Part shown: piece by piece, positions 35,419-43,362 of the stretch
How positions within the stretch are numbered: the stretch's first letter is position 1
Layout of the letters: each line of letters opens with the position of its first letter
From: GCA-2737725 sp033763995
GTDB lineage: Bacteria > Pseudomonadota > Alphaproteobacteria > Rhodospirillales > Rhodospirillaceae
Assembly (NCBI GenBank): GCA_033763995.1
Contig: JANRJL010000094.1
Coordinates: 1 to 64,000 of the forward strand
Length of the DNA: 64,000 nucleotides
Direction of reading: 5' to 3'
The notes under the pieces: model-generated
What the model was told of the DNA's origin: nothing
What the model saw: the letters and a program-made list of their open reading frames with translations, nothing else
Databases searched by the model: none
Program-made: the position numbers and the translations under genes

Positions 35419-37730
35419 CACGCCGCCACGACGCCCGACAACGCCACGGGCAGGCTGCGCACGCGCTGGCCGGTGGCGTTGGTGATGGCGCTCGTCAGGG
35501 CCGGGGCGACGCCGGGCAGGCCGGGCTCGCCGATGCCGCCGGGATGGCCGCCCGAGGCCAGCACGATGGTTTCAAGCTCGGGTGTCTCGTGAATTTTCAG
35601 CAGGCGATAGTCGCTGAAGTTGGTTTGCACCACGGCGCCGTTCTTCACGTCGATCTTGCCGTGCATCGCGGCCGAGAGGCCGTCGATCACCGAGCCCTCG
35701 ATCTGGGCCGCGACGATGTTGGGGTTCACGACGGTATGGCAATCGACACAACTCACGACGCGGTCCACCTTCAGCGTGCCGTCGGCGGCGATGGTCACTT
35801 CGACCACTTGCGCGACGATGGAGGCAAACGCGTCGGTGAAGGCGATGCCCCGCCCGCGCTTGCCGCCGTTGGGGTCGGGCGCCAAGGGCGTGCCCCAGCC
35901 GGCTTTCTCGGCCACGGTGTTGAGCACGTTCAGGTGCTTGGGCTTGTCCTTGAGCAGTCGGCGGCGGAACTCGACGGGGTCGACGCCCGCCGCCTCGGCT
36001 ACTTCGTCGACGAAGGCCTCGAGGTAAAAGCCGTTGTGCGACATGGTGACGCTGCGCCAGTTGCCGTTGGGCACCGGGTTCTCGCGTGCGTTCAAGGCCA
36101 GCCGCATCGCCGGGAAGGCGTAAGGCGAATTCTGCATGGGTTGCACCATGCTGCCGTCTTCCTTGGGGTCGGACTTGAAGGGGCCGTCGTTGCGGGTGTT
36201 GAAGTCGAAGCTGACGGGCTTGCCGACAATGACGAAATCCAGCGCCGTCATGTTGCCTTGGGCGTCGAGCCCGGCGCGGAAGCGCGCCGTGGTGGCGGGG
36301 CGGTAGGTATCCTGCTGCACGTCCTGCTCGCGGCTCCAGGTGAGCTTCACCGGGCGGCCCGGCACCTTCATGGCGATCTCGGTGGCTTGGCGCACGAAGT
36401 CCATGTCGGCGCGACGGCCGAAGCCGCCGCCCGACAGCGTGGCGATGGAGGTGACGTTCTCCTTGGGCAGGCCCGAAATGCGCGCGGCATTGTCGCGCGA
36501 GCCCTGGACCGATTGGCTGGCGGACCACACCGTCATCTTGGCGGATTCCGGCTTGCCGTCGGCGCCAGGTTCATAAAGGGCTGTGCAGCCCATGGGCTCC
36601 ATGCAGACGTGGGCGAGGTAAGGGGAGTCGTAGATGGCCTCGACGGTTTTAACCGCGCCCGCCATGGCGGCGGTAAAGGTTTCATCCTCGCGCAAAATGC
36701 TGCGGTCGGCATCGTCGAAACGCGTGCGGTACTCGGCCAAGGCGGCGGTGGAGTCAAAGGCCGTGCCGGCGGGCGTGCTGAAGGTCACGTTCATCTCGTC
36801 CACGGCCTTTTGCGCGAGCCAGGTGTTTTCGGCCACCACGGCGACGGCGTTGGGCCCGACCGACACCACGTCGATCACGCCTTTACGCTTTTTGGCGCTG
36901 TCCGCGTCGAAGGCCGTGACGGTTCCGCCGAACACCGGGCTGTGGCGAATGGCGGCATACACCATGTTGGGCTGCTTGACGTCGATGCCGTAAACGGCCG
37001 AGCCGTCGACCTTTTCCGGCGTGTCCAAGCGGCCCTTGGGTTGGGCGAGGATGGTGAAGTCCTTCGGGTTTTTGACGGGCTGGTCGTGAGCGACCTCGGG
37101 CTGCGGCAGTTGCGCGGCGGCCTCGGCCAACTCGCCGTAGCCCATGGATTTGCCGGAGCCAGCGTGAATGACGCGGCTTTCTTTGGTCGAAAGTTCGCCG
37201 GCCGGAACGTTCATGGCCTTGGCGGCGGCGGTGATCAGCATGCGCCGCGCGGCGGCCCCGACACCGCGGCAATATTCGTAATACCCCAGCACCGAGGACG
37301 AGCCGCCGGTGAAGATCAAGCCCAACATGGGGGCCACTTGCCAGCCGGTCCAGCGCGCGGCGCTGGCGATGAAGCCGGGGTCGAGAAACACTTTCGCGGC
37401 CTCGGCGATCACATAAGAGCCATAAGCCTTATCCAGCGGCGAGAGTTCGTACTTCACCTTGGACCAGTCGGCGTCCAGTTCCTCGGCCACCATCATCGGC
37501 AATGCGGTCGTGACGCCCTGGCCCAGCTCGGCTTGGGGCACGGCGACCGTGACGGTGCCGTCCTTGGCGATCTTCACATAGGCATGCAGCACGAATTGGC
37601 CGGGCGTGGTGGCCGCGAATTTCCGGCGCTCGTCGCCGTCCTCGTCGAGCCGCGAAACGCCGTAAGCGACCGCGAGGCCGCCGCCCACCGCGATGCCCGA
37701 CAAGATCATTCCGCGACGCGACATTTTCAT
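35418..37730 (-). CDS. Molybdopterin-binding oxidoreductase large subunit (IorB/CoxL type), Tat-exported
   Basis: 770 residues of the xanthine dehydrogenase superfamily large subunit, closest to isoquinoline 1-oxidoreductase beta chains: Tat signal MSRRGMILSG, QAELGQGVTTALPMMVAEEL, SGGGFGRRADMDFVRQATEI, GNWRSVTMSHNGFYLEAFVD, SCVDCHTVVNPNIVAAQIEG and GIGEPGLPGVAPAL with the catalytic Glu. Partners normally include a 2Fe-2S subunit (IorA) and sometimes a cytochrome c; none is adjacent. It hydroxylates an N-heterocycle or oxidises an aldehyde in the periplasm. Coupled downstream to PhoD. Confidence 0.9.
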   Translation of the reverse strand: MKMSRRGMILSGIAVGGGLAVAYGVSRLDEDGDERRKFAATTPGQFVLHAYVKIAKDGTVTVAVPQAELGQGVTTALPMMVAEELDADWSKVKYELSPLDKAYGSYVIAEAAKVFLDPGFIASAARWTGWQVAPMLGLIFTGGSSSVLGYYEYCRGVGAAARRMLITAAAKAMNVPAGELSTKESRVIHAGSGKSMGYGELAEAAAQLPQPEVAHDQPVKNPKDFTILAQPKGRLDTPEKVDGSAVYGIDVKQPNMVYAAIRHSPVFGGTVTAFDADSAKKRKGVIDVVSVGPNAVAVVAENTWLAQKAVDEMNVTFSTPAGTAFDSTAALAEYRTRFDDADRSILREDETFTAAMAGAVKTVEAIYDSPYLAHVCMEPMGCTALYEPGADGKPESAKMTVWSASQSVQGSRDNAARISGLPKENVTSIATLSGGGFGRRADMDFVRQATEIAMKVPGRPVKLTWSREQDVQQDTYRPATTARFRAGLDAQGNMTALDFVIVGKPVSFDFNTRNDGPFKSDPKEDGSMVQPMQNSPYAFPAMRLALNARENPVPNGNWRSVTMSHNGFYLEAFVDEVAEAAGVDPVEFRRRLLKDKPKHLNVLNTVAEKAGWGTPLAPDPNGGKRGRGIAFTDAFASIVAQVVEVTIAADGTLKVDRVVSCVDCHTVVNPNIVAAQIEGSVIDGLSAAMHGKIDVKNGAVVQTNFSDYRLLKIHETPELETIVLASGGHPGGIGEPGLPGVAPALTSAITNATGQRVRSLPVALSGVVAA

Positions 37731-38447
37731 GGCTGAAATCCGTGCTGAGACAAGAGGTTAGGGCCGGGCGAGTCCGGTTCCAAGGTAGGCACGACATGGC
37801 CCGGGGGCAAACCGGGGTCAACGCGCGCCGCGCCATCGCCGCCACGGTATGGATACGGATCTTGGGTCGCCTCGGATGCGCCCCTCACTGCGTCCCACTC
37901 TGGGTCCCACTCTGGGTTCCAAGTGGGCCTTTGTTGCGGTGCAAGAAGCCCAGCGCCCAGCGCATGGCTCGTGAATAACCCGATCGCCTGTTCCACCAGG
38001 GAGGATTCAAAAATAACAGGTGTAATGTCGCCTATTAGTTGTGCTGATTTGCGCCCAACGCATGGGTGCGGTGCAATAGGATTTATGGGGATTTGGCGGG
38101 TCCGAAGGTCCGCCGCTGCGGGATCAAGCGGCCGGGCGCGCGCGACCGCGCGGGCCATCGCCCCGCGCCTCCGCCGCTCAGCCGTGATCTGTTCGCGCCG
38201 ACTCATGGCCCAATCATGCGCTTACACGCGCACCCTGAATAGACGTGAATATTGGGGATCGTGGGGATTGGGGCGGGGTGGATAGGTTCCAAATTGCACA
38301 AAAGGAACATTGTCATTCCGCGCGAAGGCGCGGAATCCAGGAGTAGGGGAAACACAAAACCCTGGATCGCGCGATCAGGTCGCGCGATGACAGTGGTGAT
38401 AAGCTCCTTTTGATCTGCTCTAAATGAAGAGATTTTGCGAATAAGGA
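37731..38447. other. Gene-poor stretch upstream of the oxidoreductase
   Basis: About 700 bases with no convincing gene. It holds a 12-bp tandem repeat TCCCACTCTGGG at 37893-37916 with a decayed third copy, a two-hairpin repeat at 38311-38392, and a 159-codon minus-strand frame (37727-38206) whose first 40 residues are basic and helix-prone but whose rest looks like translated repeat. It may be a decayed gene plus the promoter for 37730. Confidence 0.5.
38311..38392. repeat. Two-hairpin dispersed element, copy B
   Basis: TGTCAT and ATGACA at the ends; hairpins TTCCGCGC-GAAG-GCGCGGAA and ATCGCGCGA-TCAGG-TCGCGCGAT; inner pair CCAGG/CCTGG. It sits where the toxin partner of the following HigA-like gene would be expected. 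Confidence 0.85.
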
Positions 38448-38756
38448 TTGCACCATGGCAAAACTCCTCACGCTCATCCCCCCGGCGAAATCTTGCTGGA
38501 AGAATTCTTGAAGCCCCTGGGCATATTGCAAAACGCCTTGGCGCGGGCCATCGGCGTCAACCCGGCGCGCATCAGCGAAATCGTGCATGGGCGTTGCGGC
38601 ATCACCGCGCCGACAGCCTCTGCGCTGAGCCTCTATTTCGGCACGTCGCCCGAGATGTGGATGAATCTGCAGAGCCGCCATGACTTGATGCTGGCGGAAC
38701 GCACCGTGGGCAAGAAACTTCGCAAGACGGTGCGGAGCTATAAAGCTGCCGCTTGA
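38448..38756 (+). CDS. HigA-type antitoxin, possibly frameshifted at its start; no toxin partner
   Basis: 102 residues in the frame opened by a TTG at 38448: HPPGEILLEEFLKPLGI, helix-turn-helix GVNPARISEIVHG and LYFGTSPEMWMNLQSRHDL, the hallmark of HigA antitoxins (XRE family). The TTG abuts AAGGA with no spacer, whereas an ATG at 38455 is ideally spaced but in another frame that stops after 18 codons. One extra A in the run at 38460-38463 would join that ATG to the HigA frame as MAKTPHAHPPGEI. So either a weak TTG start is used or the gene has a one-base deletion (or a sequencing error). No HigB reads into it. Confidence 0.72.
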   Translation: MHHGKTPHAHPPGEILLEEFLKPLGILQNALARAIGVNPARISEIVHGRCGITAPTASALSLYFGTSPEMWMNLQSRHDLMLAERTVGKKLRKTVRSYKAAA

Positions 38757-38779
38757 TCGTCCACCTTTGCGTATTACAA

Positions 38780-39067
38780 CTACGCCAACTCCACCCTCAG
38801 CCGTCGCCCGACCATGGTGGCCGCGCGGGTGAGCGTGGACAGCGTCACGTCCCGCTTGGGGTCCAGCAGACGATCCAATTGCGCCCGGCTGGTGCCCATC
38901 AAGCTGGCCATGCGGCTCTTGGTCATGCGTTTTTTCGCCATGGCTTGGCTGAGTTGCCAGGCAATGACCTCCTTGATGGCGCGGGCTTCGACCTCTTCCC
39001 GGATGCCCTCTGTCTCAAGAAACGAGTCCAGGCTTGACCCGCGATTGGGATGCTTCTTTTTCGTCAT
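38780..39067 (-). CDS. XRE-family antitoxin of a HigBA-like pair
   Basis: 95 residues: basic N-terminus (MTKKKHPNRGSSLDSFLETE), then a helix-turn-helix (KRMTKSRMASLMGTSRAQLDRLLDP). It represses its own operon and neutralises the toxin encoded just upstream. The ATG at 39067 overlaps the toxin stop by four bases (ATGA), the usual toxin-first order of Gp49-like HigBA systems. Confidence 0.88.
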   Translation of the reverse strand: MTKKKHPNRGSSLDSFLETEGIREEVEARAIKEVIAWQLSQAMAKKRMTKSRMASLMGTSRAQLDRLLDPKRDVTLSTLTRAATMVGRRLRVELA

Positions 39068-39417
39068 CGACGAATTTCCTTTTTTCGCAGTTGCGCCAAC
39101 GCTAAGTCGCCGGCGGGTGTCTTGGCTGTCTTCTTGATAAAACCATGTAACGCCCAAAGTTCATCTTCGAACACGCAAAACAAAACCCGTGCAATGCGCT
39201 GACTTGGCAAGGTCGTTCGTACTTCCCAGAGGCCATTGCCCATGGGCTTGCACAGCGGCATGCCGATGGGCCAGCGGTACTGAACCCTCGCGAGGTCCGC
39301 GCCAATGGATTTGCGGTCGTCGGCGGGCAGCGATTTCAACCATTCCCGCACGGGCTCGTTGCCGCCCCGTGTGCGGTAAAAGACCAACGGTATCTTTTGT
39401 GGCGTGTCTTGTTGCAC
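39064..39417 (-). CDS. RelE/HigB-like toxin (phage Gp49-like family)
   Basis: 117 residues from a GTG at 39417: PLVFYRTRGGNEPVREWLKS, LARVQYRWPIGMPLCKPMGN, GLWEVRTTLPSQRIARVLFC and the late GFIKKTAKTPAGDLALAQLR, the Gp49-like RelE fold. It is expected to act as a ribosome-dependent mRNA endonuclease. The start is uncertain: a TTG at 39456 would extend it by 13 residues. Paired with the antitoxin at 38780. Confidence 0.87.
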   Translation of the reverse strand: MQQDTPQKIPLVFYRTRGGNEPVREWLKSLPADDRKSIGADLARVQYRWPIGMPLCKPMGNGLWEVRTTLPSQRIARVLFCVFEDELWALHGFIKKTAKTPAGDLALAQLRKKEIRR

Positions 39418-39692
39418 AGCGGTCAAGCATGGCGGTGTCAATTGGATGTGTACCAAGTAAGGTACATAGATGCAAGCCCCTCAAGCGGACCTATTCTTCC
39501 CCTTCGATTTTTATGCGCGCTTGTCGCCCAAAACCCCGTGACGATTTCGACTCGATATGATTTACTCTGACCTGAGCGAACTGTTGGCAAGACACCGCGC
39601 AAAGACGGTGCGGACCATGACGTCAATCGGCGGCCGGGCCTGCGCTGAGCGCGGGCACTGATCGTCGTCGCGCCGACAGGAAGGAACGCTCG

Positions 39693-40742
39693 ATGAATTT
39701 CGTGAGAAATTGCTGGTACGTCGCGGCCTGGTCGCACGAGTTGGAAGCGGGCCGGCCGTTGGCGCGCATCGTCGCGGGCGAGGCGGTGGTGATCTATCGC
39801 AAGCTGGGCGGCGCGCCCGTCGCCTTCGAGGATAGCTGCCCGCATCGCCGCGCGCCCTTGTCGCTGGGCCGCATCGAGGGCGATGACCTGCGCTGCATGT
39901 ATCACGGCATGCGTTTTGGGCCCGACGGCCGCTGCAACGAACTGCCGGGTGCGGAAAAAATTCCCGGCAAGGCGCGTGCGCGCGTCATTCCCGTGATCGA
40001 GCGCGACAATTGGATCTGGGTGTGGACCGGCGATCCGGCGCGCGCGGATGAATCTCTGCTGCCCCAGGGCTTCGGCTCCGACGGCGACGGCTGGCGCATG
40101 AAGTTCGGCCAGATGGACTACGCGGCGAATTACGAGCTGGTGAACGACAACCTCTGCGACGGCTCGCACATCGCGTTTCTGCACGAGAACACGCTGGGCA
40201 AGAACATGGGCCGGCGCTTTTCCGACGAGCTGCCGGTGGTGACGCGCCTGCCGCGCGGCGTGCGCGTGGACCGCAATTTCATCGGTCAGCGCGTCAAGGC
40301 GCCTTGGGTGCGCTCCGGCGACGGCCTGGTCGACGTGCTCACGACCTATGACTTTCTGGTGCCGGGCATTTTCCTGTTCCGCACCGGCTTCTACGAGCCC
40401 GGCACCGCCGCGCGCATCGAGGAGGGCAGGCTCACCGCGCCGCCCTATTTCGAGCGGGTCGATCAACAGGCCGTCACACCCATGACCGAGCGGACGGCGC
40501 GCTATTACTTCGCCGCCGCCCACAAGGATCAACCGGGCTTGCCCGAGATGTTGGGGCACATCTTCGGCCTCATGTCGCGCGCCTTCGAGGAGGACCGGGT
40601 CATGATCGAGGCCCAGCAGCTCAACTGGGACCGCCATCGCGACCGCCGCCCGGCGTTGGCCACGCCCCACGACGAAGCACCCATGATCATGCGCAGCACG
40701 ATCGAGCGGATGCTGGGCGAAGAAACGGGAATTCCAGCCTAA
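39693..40742 (+). CDS. Rieske-type aromatic-ring oxygenase (vanillate O-demethylase-like)
   Basis: 349 residues. Rieske [2Fe-2S] ligands C49-x-H51 (SCPHR) and C68-x2-H71 (CMYHG); mononuclear iron His 159 and His 164 in CDGSHIAFLHENT. Length and the opening NFVRNCWYVAAWSHEL match the VanA/dicamba O-demethylase branch that removes methyl groups from methoxylated aromatics. The reductase partner (VanB) is not adjacent. Good GGAAGG-like ribosome site before the ATG at 39693. A role in plant-phenolic breakdown together with the tannase-family esterase is possible but unproved. Confidence 0.92.
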   Translation: MNFVRNCWYVAAWSHELEAGRPLARIVAGEAVVIYRKLGGAPVAFEDSCPHRRAPLSLGRIEGDDLRCMYHGMRFGPDGRCNELPGAEKIPGKARARVIPVIERDNWIWVWTGDPARADESLLPQGFGSDGDGWRMKFGQMDYAANYELVNDNLCDGSHIAFLHENTLGKNMGRRFSDELPVVTRLPRGVRVDRNFIGQRVKAPWVRSGDGLVDVLTTYDFLVPGIFLFRTGFYEPGTAARIEEGRLTAPPYFERVDQQAVTPMTERTARYYFAAAHKDQPGLPEMLGHIFGLMSRAFEEDRVMIEAQQLNWDRHRDRRPALATPHDEAPMIMRSTIERMLGEETGIPA

Positions 40743-40766
40743 AGTTGCGCTCCGTCTTCGCCGCGC

Positions 40767-41261
40767 TCACCCTCGCCACACGGCGCGTTCGAGCCGCATC
40801 ACCAGGCAGTCGTCGGCGCCGAAGCGGCGCGGGCCCACGGGTTTGAATCCGAGGCGTTCGTAAAACCGAATGGCGCTCACGTTGCGCGCCAGCGGATCGA
40901 TCAGGACGGCGGTGACCTCTGGTGGCGCGAAGCAGCGCGCCAAGGCCTGGCGCATCATCTCGGTGCCGTGGCCTTTGTTCAGCATCTCGGCCGGGCCGAT
41001 CCAGATGTCGATGGCGCGCAGGTTGGGCGCGCAGTCGCCCCAGTAGTGGCTTTCTTCCCGCGCCGGGTCGATGATTTGGACCATGCCGATGGGCCGGCCA
41101 TCCAATTCGGCGATCAACTGTTCGCCCCAGTCGTGCGCGGCGGCGAGGATGTCCTCCCACAGCCAATCGTCGTTGGGGTCGGAGGCCAGCACGTGCGGTT
41201 CATGATCCCAGCGGCTCAGCAGCGGCGCATCGGCGAGTGTGGCGGGGCGCAAGCGGATCAT
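40767..41261 (-). CDS. GNAT acetyltransferase, AAC(6')-like
   Basis: 164 residues with the full GNAT fold: LIAELDGRPIGMVQIIDP, DIWIGPAEMLNKGHGTEMMR (acetyl-CoA loop GHGTEM) and NVSAIRFYERLGFKPVG. The layout (WEDILAAAHDWGEQLIAEL, IDIWIG) resembles the Acetyltransf_8 group containing AAC(6')-Ib-type aminoglycoside acetyltransferases and siderophore acyltransferases. The substrate cannot be inferred; chromosomal context gives no sign of a resistance cassette. Confidence 0.85.
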   Translation of the reverse strand: MIRLRPATLADAPLLSRWDHEPHVLASDPNDDWLWEDILAAAHDWGEQLIAELDGRPIGMVQIIDPAREESHYWGDCAPNLRAIDIWIGPAEMLNKGHGTEMMRQALARCFAPPEVTAVLIDPLARNVSAIRFYERLGFKPVGPRRFGADDCLVMRLERAVWRG

Positions 41262-41339
41262 GACGGAGCACTTAAAACATGACGCATTGTTGCGGCAAGG
41301 GCATGTACGTTGGGGCTCAAGGCAACATCGAGTTAGAAC

Positions 41340-42548
41340 TTACTTGGTGTTACTTATATCTCTCTGCAACGAGGCAAGACTGGCGTTCACCGCAGCCAGG
41401 ATATACCCCAGCGCATCAGACTTATTCTTGCCTACGAGAGCCCTGACCTTGTCCGCCGCGATCATCGGATGATACGGGCCGAACTCAAGATGCGCCAAGC
41501 AGAGCTCAATCAACCGCTCGGCGATCGCGTGGTGCGGGTCCGGGAGCGGCCAGGGGAGTGTTGCGTTGGCGACGGGGACGCCGAGCTTGGCCAGTTCATC
41601 GGTCAACTTCAGCGCCAAACCGATGATGACTTTATCGTTGCGCAGGTAGAATTGACCTGTCGGCTCATCGCAAAGCGTATCAAGATCGGCGTCTTTGGTG
41701 GGCATGCGTCGGGCCAGCCATTTGCAGTACAGGTCGGTCTGCCACGAGCGATTTCCGAAATCGAAAAACACCACGTTACGGCTGCCGCTGGGGATGGGGT
41801 CGAGCAGGGCCTCGGCGCCCGCCGTTGCCGTCACGACGCGTTCGATGGCCGGAAGCAGGGCAAGGGTCGGGCGATCCTTGAAGCGCAGCGCGCCGCCGGA
41901 GTGGAATGTGCGAAGGTTGAAGACGACCACGTCGCCGGGTTGCGTCGGCACGTTGTAGAGCTCGAACGCCGGAACGTGGACATGCTGCATCTTGGCCGCC
42001 CCAACCAGCATGTCGACTTTCGGCAAGGCTTCAACCGCGCCCCACTTGTCAAGCCGCCGCAAGTCGCTGAAGGGCATACGGTGGCTGCCGACGGCGACTT
42101 TCAAGCCCCCGCTGGCGTTTCGGTAATCGCGAAAATAGACGCCAAAACGATAGGCCGGGTAGATTTCGTCGAACGGCCAGTACCCGCTGTGAAGGTTGTC
42201 CGGCATGCCGCGCGCGTCGCAATGAAACTCCGTAAAGGGGTTGGCGGTTTTTTTTCCAGGCGTGGCCTCGTAGAGGATCGAGCCGTGACGATAGTGCACG
42301 AGCTGCTCACCCAACAACGCGCGGGCAATATTGAGAATCCGGTTGTCGTAAAGCGGCCAGCGCAGCTCAGGGATCGAAACGAGATCTGGAAAATCATCGG
42401 GATATCGGGGCGACAGCGCCGCGATGGCGGATTCGAAGTCGTCGACCTCGGCCGGGGTGAGGAGGTTCTTGACCAGGCAGAAACCGTATTTCTCGGCGAT
42501 GCGCTTGATCTCGGACGGATCGTTAGCGCTGGAGTAGTAATCGGACAT
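41340..42548 (-). CDS. Phytanoyl-CoA dioxygenase (PhyH)-family 2-oxoglutarate/Fe(II) enzyme
   Basis: 402 residues. The iron facial triad is His 109 and Asp 111 (EFHCDARG) plus a distal His in NLRTFHSGGALRFKDR near residue 216, with Arg for 2-oxoglutarate. Strands YRFGVYFRDY and GGLKVAVGSH fit the double-stranded beta-helix. The C-terminal about 120 residues are helical. PhyH enzymes hydroxylate fatty acyl-CoA, ectoine, phosphonates or natural products; there is no clue to this one. Single gene with a 55-base gap to the SDR gene. Confidence 0.87.
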   Translation of the reverse strand: MSDYYSSANDPSEIKRIAEKYGFCLVKNLLTPAEVDDFESAIAALSPRYPDDFPDLVSIPELRWPLYDNRILNIARALLGEQLVHYRHGSILYEATPGKKTANPFTEFHCDARGMPDNLHSGYWPFDEIYPAYRFGVYFRDYRNASGGLKVAVGSHRMPFSDLRRLDKWGAVEALPKVDMLVGAAKMQHVHVPAFELYNVPTQPGDVVVFNLRTFHSGGALRFKDRPTLALLPAIERVVTATAGAEALLDPIPSGSRNVVFFDFGNRSWQTDLYCKWLARRMPTKDADLDTLCDEPTGQFYLRNDKVIIGLALKLTDELAKLGVPVANATLPWPLPDPHHAIAERLIELCLAHLEFGPYHPMIAADKVRALVGKNKSDALGYILAAVNASLASLQRDISNTK

Positions 42549-42604
42549 GCTATGGCCTGGCGGTTAAAGACCGAATCTCAATTCTTAAGAGTGAGCGCAG
42601 TTGC

Positions 42605-43315
42605 CTACCACGGAATCAGGTCGCCGTTGTAGAGCCAGAAGCGGCCCGAAGATTCGAGCGTCAAGTTGGCGATGACGGCGCGCAAACTGGCCATGGCCTC
42701 GGGCGCCTCGAGGGGTGCTCCGGGGCCGCCCATGCGCGTCTTGACCCAGCCCGGACAGAAGGCCGCGGTGATGATGCCGCGTGGGGCCAAGTTAATGCCC
42801 AAGTTGTGCATCAGCATGTTGGCGGCGGACTTGCTGGTCCGGTAAGCGTGAATGCCGCCGTCGGCGCGCGCGATGGAGCCCACCGAGGAGGTGATGGTGA
42901 CGATTTTTTTCTGCGCGCTGGCCGCGACGTTCTCGATCAAAACCTCGGCCAGTTTCATGGGCGCCATGGTGTTCACGCGGAACAGCCGCGCCCACATGTC
43001 GTAGTCCATGTGGCCGAATTCCTGGCGCGGATCGTTCTCGGCCTTGGCCTTGGGGCCGAACAGCCCGGCGTTGTTGAGCAGCACGTCGATGGGCCGGCCT
43101 TTCAGGTCATGCGCGAGTTTGTCGATGGCCGCGAAATCGGCCACGTCGAGCGCATGGACGTTAAGGCTGGGATGCTTTGCGTCCAAGGCCGTCAGCTCGG
43201 CCGATGATTTGGGGTCCCGCGCCGTGGCGATGACGTTCCAGCCGTCGGCGCAGTATTGACGGGTGAGTTCCAGACCCAAACCGCGATTGGTTCCGGTGAT
43301 CAGCACGGTGGGCAT
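42605..43315 (-). CDS. Short-chain dehydrogenase/reductase
   Basis: 236 residues, classical SDR: TGTNRGLGLEL nucleotide loop, NNAGLFG, active-site Ser in ITSSVGS and Y-x3-K in AYRTSKSAAN. The start MPTVLITG at 43315 has AGGAG upstream (CCAGGAGCCTTCCCC). Related to the C-factor/carbonyl-reductase-like branch (ILITGTNRGLGLE). Cytoplasmic NAD(P)-dependent enzyme; substrate unknown. 47 bases downstream of the binding-protein gene on the same strand. Confidence 0.92.
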   Translation of the reverse strand: MPTVLITGTNRGLGLELTRQYCADGWNVIATARDPKSSAELTALDAKHPSLNVHALDVADFAAIDKLAHDLKGRPIDVLLNNAGLFGPKAKAENDPRQEFGHMDYDMWARLFRVNTMAPMKLAEVLIENVAASAQKKIVTITSSVGSIARADGGIHAYRTSKSAANMLMHNLGINLAPRGIITAAFCPGWVKTRMGGPGAPLEAPEAMASLRAVIANLTLESSGRFWLYNGDLIPW

Positions 43316-43362
43316 GGGGAAGGCTCCTGGGAAAGGGGTGATGGCGTCGCGGTGAAAATTTC

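Noticed and set aside
37727..38206. 159-codon minus-strand frame upstream of the molybdopterin gene
   Set aside because: It runs through a 12-bp tandem repeat and into the next gene's start, with no motif or convincing ribosome site; at most a remnant.
38435..38683. Alternative basic protein overlapping the HigA-like gene
   Set aside because: It is in another frame over strongly conserved HigA sequence and has no family features.
40767..41261. Mobile aminoglycoside-resistance cassette
   Set aside because: The GNAT resembles AAC(6') proteins, but there is no attC, integrase or IS nearby and composition matches the chromosome.
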